Positions 42,996 to 47,960 of a DNA stretch of 47,960 nt are shown piece by piece (position 1 is the first letter of the stretch; every line of letters starts with the position of its first letter). The DNA is from Firm-13 sp964617375 (GTDB lineage Bacteria > Bacillota > Clostridia > Saccharofermentanales > Saccharofermentanaceae). Below the pieces are notes generated by a model. The model ran no database searches. It was not told where the DNA came from and was given only the letters and a program-made list of their open reading frames with translations. The DNA is taken from assembly GCA_964617375.1 (NCBI GenBank), contig CAZTXQ010000019.1, forward strand, positions 1-47,960. Reading direction: 5' to 3'. Both the position numbers and the translations under genes were made by a program.

Positions 42996-45212
42996 TTAAT
43001 ACGTCTTTACATAGTACTTGATGCTGTATTTCCCGACGTCTTTACCATCCGACACACCCGTGATCCCGACCGTCTTTGTGTCATTTTTTTCGATGACCTC
43101 TTTATCGGTCGGAATCCCGATAAAGGTATTGGCATGCTTCGGATCCGGTGAGAAAGTGAAAGAATCGCTGGTTACGCCGGTGACCGGGGCGCCAACTGTA
43201 TTGAACGTGATTGTGATATATTCGACGCCGTCGAAAAGTGACACATCCGTTTTGCTCAGATTCTTAAACTGAATGTTGAACGTTGCGGTGTCCCCATTGG
43301 CGCTGCCGTCCGTTATCGAGGTTGAGAAACCGGAAGGAATCTTTGCGGATTCGCCGGACGCGGGCGTAGGTGTCGCGGTAGGCTTAGGAGTAGGTGTCGC
43401 GGTAGGCTTAGGCGTGGGAGTAGCGGTAGCCTTAGGCGTGGGAGTGGCTGTAGCCTTGGGCGTAGGAGTCGCAGTAGCCTTAGGCGTAGGAGTCGCAGTA
43501 ACGGACACAACAGCAGCCGGTGTAACGGAAACTTTTGCAGGTGTCGGAGAGACGGTTACGGTAGGCGCCGCGGTTGTTTCCGCAACCACCGCGGCGGTGG
43601 TGGTCTCAATCGATGCTGCGGATGTTGTGGCGACGGTTGCCGTTATCTGTTTGCCGCGGTTCGCGAGCATGTTGCCAATGTCATATTTGTTCCAGATAAA
43701 GAACGCGGCGACAAGAACGGTCGCGACCGTCAATGTAAAAATCAGGGCTCCGTGTTTCTTCTTTTTCCGCTTTTTGTTGAGCTCACGCTGTGGCATCGGA
43801 GCCGCATAACCCATCTGCTGTGCCGCCGGATAATAGCGCGTACCGGGCCGGACGGTCTTATCGGAATCGTCTGTGTCTTCCGCTTCGGTTACTTCCGGTT
43901 TCGCTGGAACCGATCTTGACGGATATGCCGGACGACCATCCTGCTGTTTGAACATCGGCTTGAAGGCAGCCGGTTCCGGTGATTCATTTCCAATTGAAGC
44001 TGTGTTTTGGGGTTCGACAGAAGGAATATCATACACTTCCTGTGATACTTCCCGGGACTCTTCACGGGCATCATACGGCTTGAAAATTGCAGGCTCTGCT
44101 TCATTCAGCATCCTGTTGTAGGTCTGGTCGTCTATGGGTGCTTTTGCGGATGAGGCTTTTCCCGAAGAAGATCGCGAAGCATTATCCGATGTCTTTTGCG
44201 TATTTTTATCACGAATGGCTTCAGAAACACTGGATGCAGAATCATTCGCTTTAAAGGACAAGAACAACGGGAATGCCGTATCTGACATTTCGTCATCATC
44301 TTCCGCGAACTCATCGGTTCCCGCAGTATTCTTCGGTTGGATATCATTGTTCTCATAACCGGAGACGGTATCGGAGTCTGTCACCGGATAAAGGTCGTCT
44401 GAATATTGAGAATCGTTTCCGACCACCGGTTCGACGGAGTTGAATGAATCTTCAGAGGGATAATCGGAAGCATCCATATCGTATGCGGGTGATTCGAATG
44501 ACGACTCTGCCTCGTTAACGGATTCTTCGGGCTGCGGAATGAACGTCGGGATTTCTTCCGGCTGTATAAAAGCAGGCTCGGATTCCTCGGGCTGAGGATA
44601 GAAAGTCGGGGTATCTTCGGGCTGCGGAATGAACGTCGGGATTTCTTCCGGCTGTATAATAGCAGGCTCGGATTCTTCCGGCTGGGGATAGAAAGGAGGG
44701 GTATCTTCCGGCTGCGGAATGAACGTCGGGGTTTCTTCCGGCTGTATAAAAGCAGGCTCGGATTCTTCCGGCTGAGGATAGAAAGGAGGGGTATCTTCCG
44801 GCTGCGTAATGAACGCCGGGGTTTCTTCCGGCTGTATAAAAGCAGGCTCGGATTCCTCGGGCTGAGGGGTCGAAACCTCATCTGTTTCCGGCTCGAGTCT
44901 CTTGAAAATCGGTTTATCAAGAGTTAACGGATACGTTTCGTCGAATTCCAGATCTTCGGGTTTGTAATTTAAATGAGGAACGGACTCCGCAGGATCGCTT
45001 GCTTCAGAGGAATCTGTATGACTGTCGTCGGAACCAAAGAGCCTCGGCTCATCGCCGCTACCGCCCATGAATGTACGAAAAACCGATGAAGATGAATCGG
45101 CAGAATCGTCTGTATCCGAATCGCTGTTTGATAAGTGATCGTTGTCGTCATCACGGTTCCCGTTAAACAGAAACCGATTGCCGCCGAATTCATTGTCATC
45201 CATATTCTTCAT
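42996..45212 (-). CDS. Single-pass membrane protein with acidic decapeptide repeats inside and a Thr/Pro-rich stalk with a beta-domain outside
   Basis: I do not recognise this 738-residue protein. Residues 1-480 are acidic and unstructured and contain eleven decapeptide repeats of the type QPEESEPAFI/QPEETPTFIP/QPEDTPPFYP (117-230), arranged as 30-residue units. A basic stop (NKKRKKKK) and one membrane helix (about 488-508) follow. Residues 520-620 are a Thr/Pro stalk with the TATPTPK repeat (about 571-617), and the C-terminal 110 residues look like a small beta-sandwich (TFNIQFKNLS, YITITFN). It has no signal peptide, so the acidic repeats are cytoplasmic and the stalk is outside by the positive-inside rule. 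The SD is GGAGG; an ATG 9 bp further on (45203) is an alternative. Confidence 0.75.
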   Translation of the reverse strand: MKNMDDNEFGGNRFLFNGNRDDDNDHLSNSDSDTDDSADSSSSVFRTFMGGSGDEPRLFGSDDSHTDSSEASDPAESVPHLNYKPEDLEFDETYPLTLDKPIFKRLEPETDEVSTPQPEESEPAFIQPEETPAFITQPEDTPPFYPQPEESEPAFIQPEETPTFIPQPEDTPPFYPQPEESEPAIIQPEEIPTFIPQPEDTPTFYPQPEESEPAFIQPEEIPTFIPQPEESVNEAESSFESPAYDMDASDYPSEDSFNSVEPVVGNDSQYSDDLYPVTDSDTVSGYENNDIQPKNTAGTDEFAEDDDEMSDTAFPLFLSFKANDSASSVSEAIRDKNTQKTSDNASRSSSGKASSAKAPIDDQTYNRMLNEAEPAIFKPYDAREESREVSQEVYDIPSVEPQNTASIGNESPEPAAFKPMFKQQDGRPAYPSRSVPAKPEVTEAEDTDDSDKTVRPGTRYYPAAQQMGYAAPMPQRELNKKRKKKKHGALIFTLTVATVLVAAFFIWNKYDIGNMLANRGKQITATVATTSAASIETTTAAVVAETTAAPTVTVSPTPAKVSVTPAAVVSVTATPTPKATATPTPKATATPTPKATATPTPKPTATPTPKPTATPTPASGESAKIPSGFSTSITDGSANGDTATFNIQFKNLSKTDVSLFDGVEYITITFNTVGAPVTGVTSDSFTFSPDPKHANTFIGIPTDKEVIEKNDTKTVGITGVSDGKDVGKYSIKYYVKTY
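43362..43499 (-). repeat. 24-bp tandem repeat encoding TATPTPKA
   Basis: About six units of a 24-bp repeat encode the Thr/Pro stalk. Units differ at single bases, so the array is older than a recent slippage. Confidence 0.85.
44523..44864 (-). repeat. Tandem 30-bp (90-bp higher-order) repeats encoding the acidic decapeptides
   Basis: Eleven decapeptide units are grouped in threes, giving a 90-bp period (for example 44581-44670 and 44671-44760). Units are close in sequence but carry synonymous and conservative changes. Confidence 0.9.
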
Positions 45213-45275
45213 AAACCTCCGATGGTGAATTAAGAAAAATAAAACTGTACATTTTCCCCATAAACAGTTAAATAA

Positions 45276-45304
45276 ATGTTACAACCAATTGTGAAAATCT
45301 GCAA
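45276..45304 (-). promoter_or_regulatory. Possible promoter of the repeat-rich protein gene
   Basis: On the minus strand TTGCAG (45304-45299), a 17 bp spacer and TAACAT (45281-45276) lie about 65 bp upstream of the start codon. Confidence 0.35.
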
Positions 45305-45385
45305 GACAAACAAACTTACATATTCATTTCTGTAAGGTTCTCTACGTGCTCTTGTACGTGCTCGAAAAATCGTTTGTAATTTCAT

Positions 45386-45414
45386 TTGACACAGGAGAAA
45401 CAAAGTGCTATTCT
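45386..45414 (+). promoter_or_regulatory. Promoter of the tRNA-Leu/tRNA-fMet pair
   Basis: TTGACA (45386-45391), a 17 bp spacer and TATTCT (45409-45414), ending 25 bp before the tRNA-Leu. Confidence 0.75.
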
Positions 45415-45439
45415 ACTTAAGCACCTAAACGGGAAACAA

Positions 45440-45526
45440 GCTCGTGTGGCGGAATCGGCAGACGCAACGGACTTAAAATCCGTCGGGGTAACTCCCGTAC
45501 CGGTTCAAGTCCGGTCACGAGCACCA
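45440..45526 (+). tRNA. tRNA-Leu (anticodon TAA)
   Basis: The acceptor stem GCTCGTG pairs with CACGAGC. The anticodon loop CTTAAAA carries TAA at 45484-45486, and there is a long variable arm, as expected for tRNA-Leu. CCA is encoded. Confidence 0.95.
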
Positions 45527-45573
45527 GATTTTTAGATGGTTGTTCAATCGTTTTGGTGTGAGACATTTTATAT

Positions 45574-45650
45574 CGCGGAGTGGAGCAGTTGGTAGCTTGT
45601 CGGGCTCATAACCCGAAGGTCGCGAGGTTCGAGTCCCGCCTCCGCAACCA
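45574..45650 (+). tRNA. Initiator tRNA-fMet (anticodon CAT)
   Basis: Loop CTCATAA with CAT at 45607-45609. The initiator marks are present: C1 faces A72 unpaired at the acceptor end, and the anticodon stem ends in three G-C pairs (GGG/CCC). CCA is encoded at the 3' end. Confidence 0.95.
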
Positions 45651-45654
45651 CTTG

Positions 45655-45697
45655 AACAACCCCGGAACCTTAATGGTTTCCGGGGTTGTTGTTTTTT
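45655..45697 (+). terminator. Terminator of the tRNA pair
   Basis: AACAACCCCGGAA pairs with TTCCGGGGTTGTT around a short loop, followed by a T run (45690-45697). Confidence 0.85.
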
Positions 45698-45864
45698 ATG
45701 CTGAGATTTAATCGGGAAACGATCGGACGGTATTTCCAATTCTAAAATATGCGGCAATTATGGTGTGAAACATAAAAACATCTTGAGATATTCTGCAAAA
45801 CGATTTATATTAACGGATAAGGTCGATGCTTTACGATCACTATGATTATTCGGAGGATTTGGGA

Positions 45865-46059
45865 ATGAATGATTTTGGAATTACGAAATGTCCGTTCTGC
45901 GGGGGCACAGAACTTGCACACGGTTATCAGACGTATCAAGCCGAAGTAATCGTCTATGGTAAAATGCTGTCATCATCAGCTCTTTATCATATTCTCTGTA
46001 CGGATTGCGGCAGTGTCGTTCACAGTTATGTGGAGAAACCCGAGAAGTTCAGGAAGTGA
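45865..46059 (+). CDS. Small zinc-ribbon protein
   Basis: The 64-residue protein has a zinc ribbon: Cys9-x-x-Cys12 (CPFC) and Cys45-x-x-Cys48 (CTDC). No other domain is visible. I start at the ATG at 45865, with GGAGG 8 nt upstream; the frame opens at 45826 without an SD. The function is unknown. Confidence 0.65.
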   Translation: MNDFGITKCPFCGGTELAHGYQTYQAEVIVYGKMLSSSALYHILCTDCGSVVHSYVEKPEKFRK

Positions 46060-46096
46060 GTTCTCGAAAAGTCATAAAATGAGCCGGCATCATCTC

Positions 46097-46126
46097 TTGT
46101 GACGGCGTATTTTGTGCTACTATAAT
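46097..46126 (+). promoter_or_regulatory. Promoter of the HPr-like gene
   Basis: TTGTGA (46097-46102), an 18 bp spacer and a perfect TATAAT (46121-46126), about 70 bp before the ATG at 46196. Confidence 0.6.
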
Positions 46127-46195
46127 AATGTGATAAAGGAAGAATTCCTTTGCATATACTTGCCGGGCTGAATAAAATATTGGAGGATAACAAGT

Positions 46196-46426
46196 ATGAT
46201 AACAAAGAAGATCATTCAGAGCATATCTGAACTGCAGGAGATTCAAACACAGGCGATCCGATTCAATGAGGACGTAGGCATTCACTCTTTAGATAGCATG
46301 ATTATTGTTGACGCTAAGTCTTTTATCGGACTTTTTGCATTGGATTTCAGCAAGCCCGTATTAATCGTATCCGAATCGGAGGCCTTTCATAAAGCCATCA
46401 AAGATATCGGGGAAGATGTAGAATAA
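46196..46426 (+). CDS. HPr-like protein without the phosphorylated histidine
   Basis: This 76-residue protein fits the HPr fold of phosphotransferase systems: the SMIIVDAKSFIGLFAL segment matches the HPr strand with the regulatory serine and the conserved KS..G.. pattern. The usual HARPA active-site segment with His15 is absent, so it cannot pass phosphate as HPr does. Clostridia often carry such HPr relatives, which may bind regulators. A GGAGG SD precedes the ATG. Confidence 0.75.
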   Translation: MITKKIIQSISELQEIQTQAIRFNEDVGIHSLDSMIIVDAKSFIGLFALDFSKPVLIVSESEAFHKAIKDIGEDVE

Positions 46427-46456
46427 GAGGCTATTTGAATCCGGTCATGCAATTTT

Positions 46457-46493
46457 AGGCAGTGCGGAAGAAGACCTTCCAGCACTGCCTTTT
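46457..46493 (+). terminator. Terminator after the HPr-like gene
   Basis: AGGCAGTGC pairs with GCACTGCCT, with an inner GGAAG/CTTCC pair, followed by TTTT. It overlaps the end region of the converging channel gene. Confidence 0.8.
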
Positions 46494-46496
46494 CTA

Positions 46497-47741
46497 TCAG
46501 GAACCCGACATGCTTATGCTGCTCATATCGTGTCCGGAAGGCTCCTGAAAGAGTCTTAATCCGAAACTCGGAGCGATTGCATAAATGTGATCAAAGATAT
46601 CGGATTGAATGTTCTCATAAGAAATCCAATCGGTTTCGGTGGCAAACGCATAAATCTCCAATGGCAAACCTTTGCTGTCTGCCGGAAGCTGGCGAACCAG
46701 TATGGTCATATTCTCATGAATCTTAGGATTATGAGCCAGGTATTTTTCCAGATATATACGAAAAACACCGATATTGGTCAGCTTCTGCCGACTGCTTTTT
46801 ATTTCGGTCTGAAGCGGTGATTTACCGGCCGCTCTTGCGAATTCTTTTCTTTTACCTGCGATGTATGTGCTTAGATATTCATATTTGCTGAAACGATCCA
46901 GCATTTCTTCGGTACAAAATGTAATACTGGTCATATCGATAAAAACAGCACGCTTTAAACGCCTTGAACCCGACTGAATCATACCGCGCCAGTTCTTGAA
47001 AGAATCGGAGACCAGAGCATAGGCAGGTACCGTCGTTGTCGTATTGTCCGAGTTTTCGATCTCAACACTGATCAGTGTGATATCGCTGACGGTGCCGTCG
47101 ACGAAATACTTCGGCATCTCGATCCAATCCCCGATTCGAACCATATCGTTGAAGGACAATTGAATCCCGGCGATAAAACCGAGAAGCGTATCCTTAAAAA
47201 TCAGGCTTAAGATTGCAGCAAACGCTCCGAACCCGCTCAGGAGGACAAGAGGGCTCTCGTGTATCCAGCTTGCAATGATAAAAATCATGAACAGAATCAC
47301 GATAACTAGCTCGACAATTTGCAGGAATGCTTTGATTGGGCGCTTTTTTGAAATCTCGTGTGTCCGGTATACATCGTCGACTACAGCGAAGGAGGAATTC
47401 AGTATCGCGATCAGCACGATCAAGACATAAATTGTCAGCCCCTTCTGGATCCATCCTTCGGCATCGTCTCCGTATGATGCGGCAAAAAAACTGATAAAGA
47501 TTGGCGTGGATATGTGCGCAAATCGTTCGAACAGTTTTGTTCTTTTGATGAGAGGCGGGATCAGACGTTTGCTGCGGCTGGTGATCAGGTAATAAAGCTC
47601 TATTACAATCCAGCGTAAAAAGAGCTCGATAAGAATACATGCCAGCAGTATCGCCGCGGAAAGAATGAGATATGCAACCAATTGACGGTATTCTTTCGGC
47701 ACATTCCATTTAACCAGGAATTCCAAGATGCGCGCGATCAT
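46497..47741 (-). CDS. MscS-family mechanosensitive channel (YbdG/MscM-like)
   Basis: A 414-residue channel that opens under membrane tension and protects from osmotic downshock. Membrane helices cover about 1-175, and the pore helix GFGAFAAILSLIFKDTLLG leads into the MscS beta-domain (FNDMVRIGDWIE) and a C-terminal cytoplasmic part. The size and the helices before the pore fit the YbdG subtype of about 415 residues rather than the small MscS. I start at the ATG at 47741 with GGAGGA seven bases upstream; the frame continues to 47768 without support. Confidence 0.9.
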   Translation of the reverse strand: MIARILEFLVKWNVPKEYRQLVAYLILSAAILLACILIELFLRWIVIELYYLITSRSKRLIPPLIKRTKLFERFAHISTPIFISFFAASYGDDAEGWIQKGLTIYVLIVLIAILNSSFAVVDDVYRTHEISKKRPIKAFLQIVELVIVILFMIFIIASWIHESPLVLLSGFGAFAAILSLIFKDTLLGFIAGIQLSFNDMVRIGDWIEMPKYFVDGTVSDITLISVEIENSDNTTTTVPAYALVSDSFKNWRGMIQSGSRRLKRAVFIDMTSITFCTEEMLDRFSKYEYLSTYIAGKRKEFARAAGKSPLQTEIKSSRQKLTNIGVFRIYLEKYLAHNPKIHENMTILVRQLPADSKGLPLEIYAFATETDWISYENIQSDIFDHIYAIAPSFGLRLFQEPSGHDMSSISMSGS

Positions 47742-47836
47742 ATATCTTCCTCCAAAACCGAAAGTCATGAAATTTCTTCCGAATAACGAAAGTCGGGAGA
47801 CTTACTCCATAATAACAAAAAACGATGCTGCATGTC

Positions 47837-47865
47837 TTGAAAAAATATCAAGAATACTTTATTAT
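47837..47865 (+). promoter_or_regulatory. Promoter reading out of the window
   Basis: TTGAAA (47837-47842), a 17 bp spacer and TATTAT (47860-47865) in the AT-rich 219 bp at the window end. The gene it drives lies beyond the window. Confidence 0.4.
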
Positions 47866-47960
47866 GATCGTGAGATGTATATCTTAAATGATCGTATTTC
47901 TATTGCCCGCGTTTAACAGTTGTGAAAGAGAAAAAAGCTGTAAATGACTGCAATACAGTC

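Noticed and set aside
44523..44864. Regular 90-bp repeats that might suggest a CRISPR array
   Set aside because: There are no unique spacers; the repeats are in frame and encode the acidic decapeptides.
45515..45757. Minus-strand frame over the tRNA pair
   Set aside because: It covers two complete tRNAs and a terminator and has no SD.
47728..47916. Short plus-strand frame at the window end
   Set aside because: It starts inside the channel gene on the other strand, lacks an SD and overlaps a promoter.
1..47960. Insertion sequences, prophage genes or integrase attachment sites
   Set aside because: No transposase, integrase or phage structural gene, and no flanking direct repeats at the tRNAs, could be found.

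Overview
The window comes from a Bacillota genome, most likely class Clostridia; I cannot fix the genus. The evidence is purine-rich Shine-Dalgarno (SD) sites with many tightly spaced or overlapping genes, TTGACA/TATAAT promoters often with an extended -10, a divergent clostridial-type topoisomerase IV pair, a PheB-type ACT regulator beside homoserine dehydrogenase, an HPr-like protein, and a DRTGG/PHP/ATPase/hydrogenase-like cluster of the kind found in anaerobic Clostridia. Base composition looks even. I see no phage, insertion sequence, integrase or CRISPR array, and no gene-free stretch exceeds 300 bases.

Layout. 1-118: 3' part of tRNA-Arg and its terminator. 177-6361: operon of a type IIA topoisomerase B/A pair and a membrane-anchored deacetylase-fold protein that seems to have lost its catalytic residues. 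6502-9029: transglutaminase-like lipoprotein, PH-domain protein, sirtuin. 9055-12798: ABC exporter divergent from a membrane-bound MutS-like ATPase. 13026-14273: lysA. 14433-18649: four-gene phospho-signalling operon (PIN-like/kinase fusion, vWA protein, PP2C phosphatase, small charged protein). Converging on it, 22806-18687: a peptidoglycan operon of a MraY-like transferase, an FHA-SEDS fusion glycosyltransferase and a class B penicillin-binding protein. 23015-30331: housekeeping genes (argS, M3 peptidase, rRNA methyltransferase, rdgB, pheB, hom). 30458-32368: long glutamine synthetase. 32501-37614: redox-sensing type operon (DRTGG, two HATPase proteins, a sensory-type [FeFe]-hydrogenase-like protein, PHP, [2Fe-2S] ferredoxin, membrane protein). 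37779-42860: malic enzyme, PHP protein, Lrp regulator, aminotransferase, prfB. 42996-45212: repeat-rich membrane-spanning surface protein. 45440-45650: tRNA-Leu and initiator tRNA-Met. 45865-47741: zinc-ribbon protein, HPr-like protein, MscS-family channel.

How the parts may work together. The most interesting stretch is 14.4-22.8 kb: a membrane-anchored kinase, vWA protein and membrane-anchored PP2C phosphatase lie tail to tail with a SEDS polymerase that carries its own cytoplasmic FHA-like domain, next to its partner transpeptidase and a lipid-I synthase homologue. It recalls the actinobacterial FHA-PP2C-RodA-PbpA-PknA/B locus but is built differently, and suggests phospho-control of a dedicated wall-synthesis unit. 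The second is 32.5-37.6 kb, where a hydrogenase-like protein that keeps the H-cluster ligands but has Ala at the proton-relay Cys sits among ATPase, PHP and ferredoxin proteins with no catalytic hydrogenase subunits beside it. Two genes in the window appear to start at codons other than ATG, GTG or TTG (ATC at 6502, ATA at 32854). All functions are assigned by reading motifs; no searches were run.
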